Shown: one piece after another, positions 44,247 through 53,124 of the stretch
How the letters are laid out: every line of letters begins with the position of its first letter
How positions within the stretch are numbered: the first letter of the stretch is position 1
Source of the DNA: JBEKHT01 sp050012135
Lineage (GTDB): Bacteria; Chloroflexota; Anaerolineae; Anaerolineales; RBG-16-64-43
Length of the DNA stretch: 64,000 nucleotides
Assembly: GCA_050012135.1 (NCBI GenBank)
Contig: JBEKHT010000007.1
Coordinates: forward strand, 13,520-77,519
Direction of reading: 5' to 3'
Position numbers and translations under genes: made by a program
The notes under the pieces: model-generated
What the model saw: only the letters and a program-made list of their open reading frames with translations
Databases searched by the model: none
What the model was told of the DNA's origin: nothing

Positions 44247-45253
44247 ACAAGATTCTGGTCACCGGAGCGGGGGGCCATATCGGCAATGTCCTGGTGCGAG
44301 AGCTGCTTGCCCAAGGAGAGACGGTCCGGGCGTTCCTTCTTCCATCGGAAGATCCTTCGCCCCTGAAAGGGCTGGACGTCGAGATCCTGCAAGGCGATGT
44401 GCTGGACATCGAGTCTCTGCGCCGCGCCCTGCAAGGCGTAGGGGTCGTTTATCACTTGGCTGGCGTGGTAACCATCTTGCCGAGGCAATGGGACCTGCTT
44501 GAGCGGGTCAACATCGAAGGGACCCGGAACGTCCTTCGCGCTTCCCAGGAGGCCGGTGTTCGGCGATTCGTCTACACCTCCTCGATTCATGCGATCGCTG
44601 CCCTGCCGTCGGGTCAGACGATTGACGAGAGCCTCCCGTTCGACCCCGGGAGGACCTGGGGGGAGTACGACCGCAGCAAGGCGATGGCCTCCCTGGAGGT
44701 GAAGCGCGCAGCCGCTCAAGGGCTCGATGCGGTGCTGGTCTGCCCGACCGGTGTCATTGGACCGTATGACTTCCGCCGCTCGGAGATGGGGCAGTTTCTC
44801 CTCGACTGCGCCTCCCGGCGCCCGAAGATGTACATCGATGGGGCTTACGATTTCGTTGACGTGCGCGACGTGGCCCGAGGGCACATCCTGGCTTGCCAAC
44901 GAGGCAAGCGGGGGGAGCATTACATCCTGTCCGGCGCACGGATCACGGTGCAAGAGGTTATCGAAACGGTTGAGGCGATCCTGCAGATTCGAGCGCCTCA
45001 CCTGTACGTCCCGCTTTGGTTGGCGCGCTGGGCGGCCGTCTTCACCCCCGCTTACTACCGGATTACGGGGGTCAAGCCCAAGTTGACGCCCTACTCCGTC
45101 CACACGGTGACCTCCAATTGTCAGATCAGTTCGGGAAGGGCTCAGCGCGAGCTCGGTTACCGTCCCCGCGCCCTGGCCCAGTCCATCACCGATACCCTGA
45201 AGTGGTTTCTGGATCAGGGCTATCTGCGCGAGGCGGTGCTCCCTCAGCCCTGA
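44243..45253 (+). CDS. NAD-dependent epimerase/dehydratase family protein
   Basis: The 336-residue extended SDR has cofactor motif TGAGGHIGNVLVREL, GDVLDIESLRRAL, VYHLAGV, YTSS and the catalytic YDRSK. It is of the 3beta-HSD/dihydroflavonol-4-reductase/NAD-epimerase branch (VCPTGVIGPYD, FVDVRDVARGHI). It may act on a sterol-like, hopanoid or lipid aldehyde/alcohol. The gene is coupled to the TetR gene by ATGA overlap; therefore it is probably one of the regulator's targets. ATG 44243 is well supported; the frame is open upstream inside TetR. Confidence 0.85.
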   Translation: MNKILVTGAGGHIGNVLVRELLAQGETVRAFLLPSEDPSPLKGLDVEILQGDVLDIESLRRALQGVGVVYHLAGVVTILPRQWDLLERVNIEGTRNVLRASQEAGVRRFVYTSSIHAIAALPSGQTIDESLPFDPGRTWGEYDRSKAMASLEVKRAAAQGLDAVLVCPTGVIGPYDFRRSEMGQFLLDCASRRPKMYIDGAYDFVDVRDVARGHILACQRGKRGEHYILSGARITVQEVIETVEAILQIRAPHLYVPLWLARWAAVFTPAYYRITGVKPKLTPYSVHTVTSNCQISSGRAQRELGYRPRALAQSITDTLKWFLDQGYLREAVLPQP

Positions 45254-45350
45254 AGCACCCGCGTGGCAGGCCACGGAAGAGGGCCCTGGTGGGGCTCTGT
45301 ATCCGAGGGGGCTGTCAAGGTGGGTTGGATCGAGAAGGGTGGAAGGTGCT

Positions 45351-46172
45351 ATGAGCATGGGAGAACGAGTCTGGAAAGGCAAACGAGTGTTGATCACCGG
45401 TGCCTCCAGTGGAATTGGAGCGGCCACGGCCCTTCGTCTTGCACGAGAAGGATTGCGGACGATCCTGGTGGCGCGTCGAAGGGACCGCCTGGAGGACATC
45501 GCAGAGGAGATTCGCGTTCACGGAGGGGAGGTCGATATTCTTCCGGCCGATCTGCGGAGCGAAGGTCAAAGGCAGGAGCTCTTGGAAGAACTGGAGAGGC
45601 CCGAAGGCGGGGGAAAGATCGATGCGCTCATCAACTCCGCGGGCTTCGGATGGTACGGGTACGGTGCCGACATGCCTTGGGATCTGGCCCGCCAGATGGT
45701 GCAGGTCAACGTCTCGTCCGCGGTGCAACTCACGCTTGGACTCCTGGGCCGGATGCGTGAGCGCGGAGAGGGACACGTCATCCACGTCGGGTCCATTGCG
45801 GGGAGCATTCCAAGCCAGGGGGTCGCCCTCTACGCAGCGACCAAAGCCTTTGTGGATGCTTTCGCCACGGGGCTCTACCGGGAACTTCGGGGCACCCGCG
45901 TGCATGTCAGCGTCGTCCGACCGGGACCGGTCTCTACTGGATTCTTCCAGACCGCTTCCCGCCTTTCGGGAGGCCGCCTTCTTCCGACTTCGCGCTGGGG
46001 CATACCTCCTCAAGTGGTTGCCGAACGCATCTGGAAGCTGCTTCAACACCCGCGACGAGTTGTTTATGTCCCGGCCTCTCTTCGGATCATACCCTGGGTT
46101 GAACTTACGCTGGGCTGGTTGATGGACCGACTCGGCCCGCTTGGTCTGGAAGGAAAAGTGGACCTCGGCTAG
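45351..46172 (+). CDS. short-chain dehydrogenase
   Basis: The roughly 273-residue classical SDR has TGASSGIGAATALRL, an NSAG motif, catalytic Ser in HVGSIAGSIPS and YAATK (Tyr/Lys). The C-terminal hydrophobic segment (VVYVPASLRIIPWVELTLGWLM) suggests a membrane association, as in SDRs acting on lipids, such as the DltE/HSD11-like group. It follows the epimerase by 97 bases. ATG 45351 has GGAAGG upstream; GTG 45339 and ATG 45357 are other possible starts. Substrate unknown. Confidence 0.82.
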   Translation: MSMGERVWKGKRVLITGASSGIGAATALRLAREGLRTILVARRRDRLEDIAEEIRVHGGEVDILPADLRSEGQRQELLEELERPEGGGKIDALINSAGFGWYGYGADMPWDLARQMVQVNVSSAVQLTLGLLGRMRERGEGHVIHVGSIAGSIPSQGVALYAATKAFVDAFATGLYRELRGTRVHVSVVRPGPVSTGFFQTASRLSGGRLLPTSRWGIPPQVVAERIWKLLQHPRRVVYVPASLRIIPWVELTLGWLMDRLGPLGLEGKVDLG

Positions 46173-46610
46173 GAAGGGGGCCGCGCCGGGAGCTTCACAG
46201 GAGACCGGCCTCCCTTGGGGGTTCGCCGTTGAGGCTTGTGGTTTCCGCCAACTCCCGGCCGAATGCACTCGGCGAGGCAAGCGACTTGGCGCAGCGGGAC
46301 CTGAGCCCGTGGCAGTTCACACTGGCGCTGGACATCTCCTGGTCAGGCGATGACTCCCCTGATCCTCTCCGCCGTACGGCTCTGCCAAGATAGCGGCAAT
46401 CTTTGCGGCCGATGATCTTGACGGGAGGACTTCCGCCCGGCAGGGGAGGATCCGCGTTTCGGCCCGCCCGGGGCCACCTCTCTGCAACCCAACTGCAACG
46501 CCTCCTGCCCCAAGGTTCCGCCATAATGGAGTTGGAAGGGCCCTGCCCTGGGGGTAAGGCGCTGGGTGCCGGGGACGATGGAAAAGGGCGGGCGAGGGTG
46601 GTGAGAAACC
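46173..46610. other. intergenic, no gene seen
   Basis: About 440 bases. No credible gene. A GGTGAGAAACC stretch before 46611 may hold the next ribosome-binding site (GGTGAG). Confidence 0.4.
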
Positions 46611-47438
46611 ATGTCAGGACTGGACTTGACCCTGGATTTGATGACGGCCTTGAGCCAACCCTGGCTCGGGTGGCTCCTGGTCGGTGCTGTTACCCTGCAG
46701 GCCGTTCATCAGATCTGGAGACGCTGGTCGCAAAGGCGCCTCGACCCGGATCCGCTCCTAAGTGGCACCGGGACGCGCAACCCGATCCCGGAGCGGCCCT
46801 TGTATTCCTCCCTGGCGGCTGCCGCCCTCGAGCTCACGGTGATCTGGGCCCTAGCCTCTGGCACCAAGCTATACACGGCGGCCCTCTGGAAGGGCCCTCA
46901 GGCGAATGCGGTGCTCACCCTTTCCGATCGTGGCCTGACCGTGGCACTGGTCGCAGCGTGGACGATCCTGGTCTATTTGTGGTTCTGGGAATCCTACTTC
47001 CGGCCCAAGTCGATCACCCGGGGTCGTCTGATGGGCGAGGTGGATCACCTGTCGCCAGAGGCTTTTAGGGTATTTGTGGCGGTCCTTTTCCGCATGCGAG
47101 GGTACCAGGCCCAGGTCAACTTGCGGGATAACGGGCAAGGCGTTGACATTATCTTGGAGAACCTGCAGGGGCAGCGCGAACTTGTGCGTTGCGAGGCCCG
47201 GGATGGTCCCTTTGGCGAGAATGCGGTTCGGGGGTTTCACGCTGCGATGTTGCGAGATCAGGCCGCTGTGGGCGGATATATCATCACTACGGGAGAATTC
47301 ACGGGACGGGCGCGGGAGTGGGCTGCCAGACGCTCCATCCGCCTGGTGGACAACCAGGACCTTCTGCGTGCGGTGCGCACGACCCCGCGCTCCGAAATAG
47401 ATCAGCCGATCCCAGCCCTCGCAACCGCAAGGTCATGA
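46611..47438 (+). CDS. membrane-anchored Mrr-like restriction endonuclease-fold protein
   Basis: The 275-residue protein has three hydrophobic segments in the first 130 residues (PWLGWLLVGAVTLQAVHQIW, LAAAALELTVIWALASGTKL, GLTVALVAAWTILVYLWFW). A C-terminal Mrr-like fold follows, as in LSPEAFRVFVAVLFRMRGYQAQVN and GVDIILENLQGQRELVRCEARDG, where the Asp of GVD and Glu of CEAR occupy the PD-(D/E)xK positions. The final lysine is an arginine (EAR), so cleavage may be lost. Membrane-anchored Mrr-like proteins are found in phage defence, DNA repair or envelope sensing; no partner is nearby. ATG 46611 is the start. Confidence 0.72.
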   Translation: MSGLDLTLDLMTALSQPWLGWLLVGAVTLQAVHQIWRRWSQRRLDPDPLLSGTGTRNPIPERPLYSSLAAAALELTVIWALASGTKLYTAALWKGPQANAVLTLSDRGLTVALVAAWTILVYLWFWESYFRPKSITRGRLMGEVDHLSPEAFRVFVAVLFRMRGYQAQVNLRDNGQGVDIILENLQGQRELVRCEARDGPFGENAVRGFHAAMLRDQAAVGGYIITTGEFTGRAREWAARRSIRLVDNQDLLRAVRTTPRSEIDQPIPALATARS

Positions 47439-47809
47439 CTTCCTGGGAGTGTGAAGTACGAGGCCACCCGACCCAGCGCGGACGGGCGGCTCGGCCTGCC
47501 CCGGCAAACCGCTTGCGTCGACCGTCGATACCCCGACCAACCGCATCCCACCGGACCGGTGGGAACCGGATGGAAACCGCTCGCCCAGGGGGCAACTCAC
47601 CAGCAGGAGAACGAAAGCCTCGATCGACAAGACCTAGGCGATCTCTGAAAGTCATCCTCGCCTGACCCACCCGGGACGTGATTCCTTCCAGGGCCGGCAA
47701 GAACCTGCTCCCGTCTTTCCAGTGATTCCTCATGACCTCCGTGCTCCTGGAGATGTACAATCGGCGGGCCGTGATACGCAGGGATGGTTTCGAGAGTTGA
47801 GCAGACTCC
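47439..47809. other. intergenic, no gene seen
   Basis: About 370 bases with only short shadow frames. No regulatory element could be recognised. Confidence 0.4.
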
Positions 47810-48598
47810 ATGGCTTTGTACTTGTATCCACTTGGAGTGGGGGCGGGGTTTGCGGCGGGCTTCATCAATACGCTCGCCGGGAGCGGCTCCCTGATCACCC
47901 TCCCCCTGCTGATCTTCATGGGTCTGCCTGCCAACGTTGCGAACGGCACCAACCGCGTGGCGATCCTGTTGCAGAACTTGGTGGCGGCGGGCGGGTTCCG
48001 CCGACTGAAGCTCATGGATTGGCGCGGGGCGCTCCTCCTCGGACTGCCGGCCACGGTCGGGTCGCTGATTGGCGCTCAGATCGCCGTGAACCTCGCTGCG
48101 GTCGTGATGCAGCGGACGATCGGAGCCCTGCTGATCATCATGCTGATTCTTGTTCTGGTCCGACCGCAGCGCTGGCTGGAGGCAAAGGGCACACCCTTCC
48201 TGGGGAGACCGGTGTGGTCATGGGTTCTGGGATTCTTCCTGATCGGGGTGTACGGAGGATTCATCCAGGTGGGTGTCGGGATTTTCCTTTTGGCCGCCTT
48301 GGTTCTCGGCGTCGGCTACAACCTCGTGCGTGCCAATGCGGTCAAAGTGGCCATCATCCTCTTCTATATCCCCTTCGACCTATAGGTTTTCTGGAGAAAC
48401 GGACAGGTGGAATGGATGGCAGGAGCGGTGCTTGGGGTCGGCAGCATGTTCGGAGCCTGGGTGGCAACGCGCACGGCGGCCCACACTGAGAGCGTCTGGC
48501 TGTGGCGCTTGCTGGTGGCGGTTGTCGCGCTGTCAGCGGCCCAGTTGCTGGGCGCCTTTGATCTTCTCAGGCACCTCCTGCTCCGGTGGCTCGGATAG
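47810..48598 (+). pseudogene. TauE/SafE family membrane protein interrupted by one in-frame TAG
   Basis: The frame encodes a TauE/SafE-type permease of 262 residues broken only by TAG at 48383-48385 (codon 192). The first part matches the family (GAGFAAGFINTLAGSGSLITL, GLPANVANGTNRVAILLQN). After the TAG the same frame continues VFWRNGQVEWMAGAVLGVGS and GAWVATRTA, the family's final helices. The family normally needs this C-terminus. CAG to TAG (Gln to stop) is a likely change. It may be a recent pseudogene, a sequencing error or readthrough. The family moves sulfonates or other anions; the substrate is unknown. Confidence 0.72.
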
Positions 48599-49610
48599 AA
48601 GGGAAGGGGCCAAGGGGAGAATCCGCCCCGCCCGGTAAGAACTGCATGGCCACGACTGTGGCCGCGCGATGTGGATGTGTCCACTGTGTGATGTGGTGCA
48701 CAATGGCAGTTCCATATGGGCCAGAGTTGTTTAGAATTGGATCCGCCTTGAGCTTGCGAGAATGGGAGGGGACGGGCCGACCTTCTGTGCTGCTCCACGG
48801 CTTGGCCGGGAGCAGCCTCCTTGGACCTCTGTGGCCTCGTTATGTTCCCAGGCTGCTCCTCACGCGATGGCATATGACTAGCGCGGCTACAGCCTGAGTG
48901 AAAGCCGGTGAGGGGAATGCTCGCGGCCCCCTCCTGGTGCGCCACTCTTGAGGCGCCAACGTTGTGCTGGAGTCCACGGCTCGTCGCCCGGGCCGGGCGC
49001 GGGGGCTTGGTCTCGTGGAGGCGGGCTTCTTGAATCTTCATAACCTGCCAGAGGCCACTTGCGAATCGATTGAGCGGGAAATATCTGCGCCTGGCCTGAG
49101 GGGGCTCCCTCGGGAGGAACGGTAACGGACAATTCAAGGAATGCGGCCGGACTGGAGGGGGCAGGGTCTGGAGGCAACTCTGGCCAACCTGGAGATTCCT
49201 CCGGATCTTGGGGTTGGCCCACGGCCTTCGCTGGACCACCGCCTGAAGACCCTGCCCTGCGCTGGAGGGCAGCGACTGCACCAGCTCTATTCTCGCCTCC
49301 CGCAACCCGTTTTGAACTGCGCGGTCGAGGAAGAGAGATCGCAGGGCCTGGACCGGACACGGCGGGCGGTTGCGGCCTGGAGAGGGTCAACCTCGTTGCC
49401 AGGTCACTTGGTTCTCGGCGACTGACGAGCACCCTCAAGTTCACCACCGCGCGAGCTGGCGGGTCTCTGTCTCAAGTCGGTCCGGGACAAGGTCTGGAGC
49501 GGAGGGCAAGAAGGCAGGGTCGTCCCCGCGGACAGAAGCGATGAAAGGGGACCGTTCGGTCTTGCCGACCGCCAGGGGCGGAAGACCTCTCAAATCAGAA
49601 AGGGTATCCG
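48599..49610. other. longest intergenic region of the window
   Basis: About 1 kb without a supportable gene between the TauE-like gene and the acyl-CoA synthetase. Small frames give arginine/proline-rich translations. No structured RNA motif was recognised. It ends with CAGAAAGGG, the synthetase ribosome-binding site. Confidence 0.5.
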
Positions 49611-52367
49611 ATGGACCTCTCATTGAAAGCCGTTTTTGATCCGGCCCATGATGTGCTTCATTATGAACGTCGACCCCTGGACGCGATCTTCGCGCCACGG
49701 AACGTCGCGGTGATTGGTGCAACCGAGGCTCCTGGAAGTGTGGGCCGTACGGTTCTCTGGAACCTGATCAGCAGCCCGTTTGGGGGGACCGTCTTCCCGG
49801 TAAATCCCAATCGGGCGAGCGTGTTGGGCATCAAGGCCTATCCCAACATCGCCATGGTCCCCGAGCCGGTGGATCTGGCGGTTATTGCAACGCCCGCCAG
49901 GACCGTGCCGGGGGTCATCGGGGAGTGCGTGAAATCTGGGGTTCAAGGAGCGATCGTGATCTCCGCCGGATTCAAAGAAATCGGGCCGGAGGGGGCGGAG
50001 CTGGAGCGCCAAATCCTGGAGCAGGCGCGGCAAGGCCGGATGCGGATTGTCGGCCCGAACTGTCTGGGGCTGATGAACACGATGACCGGACTCAACGCGA
50101 CCTTTGCGAGTGCCATGGCACGGCCGGGGACGGTGGGATTTGTCAGCCAATCCGGGGCTCTCTGTTCCGCCGTGCTCGATTGGAGTCTCCAGGAGAACGT
50201 TGGCTTCAGCGCCTTTGTTTCAGTCGGGTCCATGCTGGACGTGGATTGGGGCGATCTCATCGATTACCTCGGCGACGATCCGCGCACTCAAAGCATTGTG
50301 ATGTACATGGAAACCGTCGGGGACGCGCGCTCCTTTCTCTCCGCGGCCCGTGAAGTGGCACTGACCAAGCCGATCATTGTGATCAAACCCGGCCGAACGG
50401 AGGGGGCGGCCCGGGCGGCCGCCTCGCATACCGGGTCGCTCACGGGTTCGGATGAGGTGCTCGAGGCGGCCTTCCGGCGATGCGGGGTGCTGCGGGTCAA
50501 TCGGATCTCTGACCTGTTCTATATGGCGGACGTGCTTTCCAAGCAGCCCAGGCCGAAGGGACCTCATCTGACGATCCTCACCAATGCCGGGGGCCCTGGG
50601 GTCTTGGCCACGGATGCTCTGATCACCGGGGGGGCAGAACTGGCAGAACTGTCCGAATCAACCCGGCGGGATCTCGATGGACTCTTGCCGCCCCAATGGA
50701 GTCACAACAACCCGGTGGACGTTCTCGGGGACGCGAGCCCAGAGCGCTACGCCAAGGCCCTAGAGATCGCCGCCCAGGATGGGAACAGTGACGGCCTGCT
50801 GGTGGTGCTGACCCCTCAGGCGATGACCGACCCGACACGCACCGCGGAGGTCCTCATCCCATACGCGCAATCTACAGGGAAACCGCTGCTGGCCAGCTGG
50901 ATGGGGGGACACGATGTCGAGACAGGGACCGCCATTCTCAACCGGGCGAACATCCCGGCCTTCGGCTATCCGGACACAGCCGCGCGCATGTTCAGCTACA
51001 TGTGGCGTTACGCCTACAACCTGAAAAGCTTGTACGAAACACCTTCCACGCCGGACGAGACCGAGGCGGAGGCTCCCGACCGCCGGCGGGCCGAAGGGAT
51101 CATCGACTCCGTTCGCTCGAGCGGGCGAACGCTACTGACAGAATTTGAGAGCAAGCAGGTGCTGGATGCCTACGGGATCCCGACCGTCACGACACGCATC
51201 GCCCGCAGCGAGGACGAGGCCCTCGCCGAAGCTGGTCAGATCGGCTACCCGGTCGTCCTCAAAGTCTACTCGGAAACCATTACCCACAAGACCGACGTCG
51301 GGGGAGTGCAGCTCAATCTCGCCGATGGGGAAGAGGTGCGCCGAGCCTACCGCGCGATCCAGCAGGCCGTGTCGGCCAAGCTGGGGGCTCAGCAGGGAGA
51401 GAAGGATTTCCTGGGGGTGGCGGTCGAACCGATGGTCAATCTGGGAGGCGGTTACGAGATCATCCTCGGATCGAGCATCGACAGCCAGTTCGGGCCGGTC
51501 CTGCTTTTTGGTTCCGGCGGACAACTGGTGGAGGTGTTCAAGGATCGGTCTCTTGCCCTGCCTCCTCTGAATACGACGCTGGCCCGCAGGATGATGGAGC
51601 AGACCCGCATTTACGCCGCGCTGAAGGGCGTGCGCGGGCGGAGGCCGGTCGATCTTGCGGCCCTCGAACAGCTGCTCGTCCGTTTCAGCCAGTTGGTAGT
51701 GGAGCAACGCTGGATCAAGGAGTTGGACATCAATCCCGTCATGGTCTCCCCCGAAGGGGTGATCGCTCTGGACGCCCGAGTCCTCCTGCACGGCTTGGAG
51801 GTCACCCGCGAGCAGTTGCCGCGAATGGCCATTCGCGCCTATCCCAGGCGCTACGTTCAATCCTGGAAAGCGGCCGACGGCTCGGAGATTCTCATTCGTC
51901 CGATCCGTCCTGAAGATGAGCCCTTGATGGTCAAATTCCACGAGGGGCTTTCCGACCGGAGCGTCTACTTGCGCTATCTGCATCCCATGATGCTCAGCCA
52001 GAGGGTGACGCACGAGCGACTGGCCCGGATCTGCTTCATCAACTATGAACGCGAGATCGTCCTGGTAGCGGAGAGGACCGATGGCAAGAACGGGCGGGAG
52101 ATCGTGGCGGCGGCCCGGGTCGATCGATTGCACAACACAGACGAGGGCCAGGTTTCCGTCATCATCACGGACCGTTTCCAGGGCAAAGGCCTGGGGCGCG
52201 AGTTGATGCAGAGGCTCGTTCAGATCGCCCGCGATGAGAAGTTGAAGCGTTTGTTCGCCGTGTTCACGGCGGATAACCGGGGAATGAAGGAAATCATGCG
52301 GGGTCTGGGGTTCATCATCGGAGACGACAAGGTCCAGGGCCGGCTGCGAGCGCAGATGGATCTGTAG
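49611..52367 (+). CDS. ADP-forming acyl-CoA synthetase fused to GNAT acetyltransferase
   Basis: The 918-residue fusion has a CoA-binding Rossmann domain (about 25-130: IFAPRNVAVIGATEAPGSVG), a CoA-ligase-like middle domain with the phospho-acceptor His273 in SHTGSL, an ATP-grasp domain (about 500-725) and a C-terminal GNAT domain (about 755-910; acetyl-CoA loop QGKGLG). This is the architecture of Pat/PatZ-type protein acetyltransferases. In PatZ-like proteins the synthetase part is reported as inactive, but here the histidine appears present, so it may still make acetyl- or acyl-CoA and ATP. It may link energy state to protein acetylation. Start ATG 49611. Confidence 0.9.
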   Translation: MDLSLKAVFDPAHDVLHYERRPLDAIFAPRNVAVIGATEAPGSVGRTVLWNLISSPFGGTVFPVNPNRASVLGIKAYPNIAMVPEPVDLAVIATPARTVPGVIGECVKSGVQGAIVISAGFKEIGPEGAELERQILEQARQGRMRIVGPNCLGLMNTMTGLNATFASAMARPGTVGFVSQSGALCSAVLDWSLQENVGFSAFVSVGSMLDVDWGDLIDYLGDDPRTQSIVMYMETVGDARSFLSAAREVALTKPIIVIKPGRTEGAARAAASHTGSLTGSDEVLEAAFRRCGVLRVNRISDLFYMADVLSKQPRPKGPHLTILTNAGGPGVLATDALITGGAELAELSESTRRDLDGLLPPQWSHNNPVDVLGDASPERYAKALEIAAQDGNSDGLLVVLTPQAMTDPTRTAEVLIPYAQSTGKPLLASWMGGHDVETGTAILNRANIPAFGYPDTAARMFSYMWRYAYNLKSLYETPSTPDETEAEAPDRRRAEGIIDSVRSSGRTLLTEFESKQVLDAYGIPTVTTRIARSEDEALAEAGQIGYPVVLKVYSETITHKTDVGGVQLNLADGEEVRRAYRAIQQAVSAKLGAQQGEKDFLGVAVEPMVNLGGGYEIILGSSIDSQFGPVLLFGSGGQLVEVFKDRSLALPPLNTTLARRMMEQTRIYAALKGVRGRRPVDLAALEQLLVRFSQLVVEQRWIKELDINPVMVSPEGVIALDARVLLHGLEVTREQLPRMAIRAYPRRYVQSWKAADGSEILIRPIRPEDEPLMVKFHEGLSDRSVYLRYLHPMMLSQRVTHERLARICFINYEREIVLVAERTDGKNGREIVAAARVDRLHNTDEGQVSVIITDRFQGKGLGRELMQRLVQIARDEKLKRLFAVFTADNRGMKEIMRGLGFIIGDDKVQGRLRAQMDL

Positions 52368-52402
52368 GTTCGGCAGAGAACTCGCGCTTTCCTCGCAAGG
52401 CA

Positions 52403-52430
52403 GGAACCTCGCCGGTGGAGGCGAGGTTCC
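52403..52430. terminator. bidirectional hairpin between convergent genes
   Basis: GGAACCTCGCC, loop GGTGGA, GGCGAGGTTCC form a perfect 11-bp stem between the synthetase stop and the 3' end of the cyclophilin gene. No T-run follows on either side, but its strength and place suggest termination in both directions. Confidence 0.65.
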
Positions 52431-52458
52431 GTCGCTCCCCAGAGGGGGCGGGTCCGCC

Positions 52459-52968
52459 TCAGGTCTCGTGAATCTCGATGGCCTCAATGCTCGTGCCGGG
52501 CATCTTGGCCCGCGCGGGATCGCGCTCCGGAATCGTCAGCACGATTTCCATCCCCCGGATGACCTTGCCAAACATGCTGTGCTTTCCATCCAGGTGGGGG
52601 GTCGGGGCGAAGGTGATGAAGAACTGGCTGCCGTTCGTGTTCGGCCCGGCATTGGCCATCGAGAGAATGCCGGCCGAGTCGTGCTTGAGCTGGGGATGGA
52701 ATTCATCCTCAAATCGGTAGCCCGGCCCGCCGCCGCCCGTGCCGCTCGGGTCGCCGCCCTGCGCCATGAAACCATGAATCACCCGGTGGAACGTGGTGCC
52801 GCTGTAGAAACCCTCCCGGGCCAGGAACACGAAATTGTTGACCGTGCGCGGTGCCCTGTCGGCGAACAGCTCTACCTCGAACTCGCCGGCGGAAGTCCGG
52901 AACGTTGCCCGGTACCGCTTCTTCGGGTCGATTTGCATTGCCGGGGGAGAGACGTACTGGTGGGCCAT
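52459..52968 (-). CDS. cyclophilin-type peptidyl-prolyl isomerase
   Basis: The 169-residue cyclophilin has catalytic Arg in FHRVIHGFMAQGGDPSGTG, then GGGPGYRFEDEF, a Gln in GPNTNGSQFFITFAPTPHLDGKHSMFGKV and a final V-x-x-I-E-x-x region. There is no signal peptide, so it is cytoplasmic. It helps folding by isomerising proline bonds. ATG 52968 has AAAGGAGAAACC upstream. It is divergent from the ABC-F gene. Confidence 0.94.
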   Translation of the reverse strand: MAHQYVSPPAMQIDPKKRYRATFRTSAGEFEVELFADRAPRTVNNFVFLAREGFYSGTTFHRVIHGFMAQGGDPSGTGGGGPGYRFEDEFHPQLKHDSAGILSMANAGPNTNGSQFFITFAPTPHLDGKHSMFGKVIRGMEIVLTIPERDPARAKMPGTSIEAIEIHET

Positions 52969-53124
52969 GGTTTCTCCTTTCGGGCGGATGGAGGCCCATT
53001 GTAATGTCCTCGGCTGGAATCCGAAGGGCCCGACGGACCCGAAAGGGGGATCCCTCCCAGCCTCTCACACAGGCCCGTCCAGGCCTCCGTGCCTCCGTCA
53101 GAAAGGCCGGGCCAGAAGAATCAA

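Noticed and set aside
41855..48385. General reassignment of TAG to an amino acid
   Set aside because: Many intact genes (rpmF, fabG, GH5, folK-folE, the cupin, both DUF35 genes) end at TAG in the expected place, so TAG is a normal stop here.
48599..49610. Hidden gene or structured RNA in the 1 kb gap
   Set aside because: No frame has family-like or membrane-like sequence, and no known RNA motif could be recognised by eye. A covariance-model scan would be needed to exclude an RNA.
51132..52487. Minus-strand open frame of 451 codons
   Set aside because: It is a shadow of the acyl-CoA synthetase/GNAT gene.
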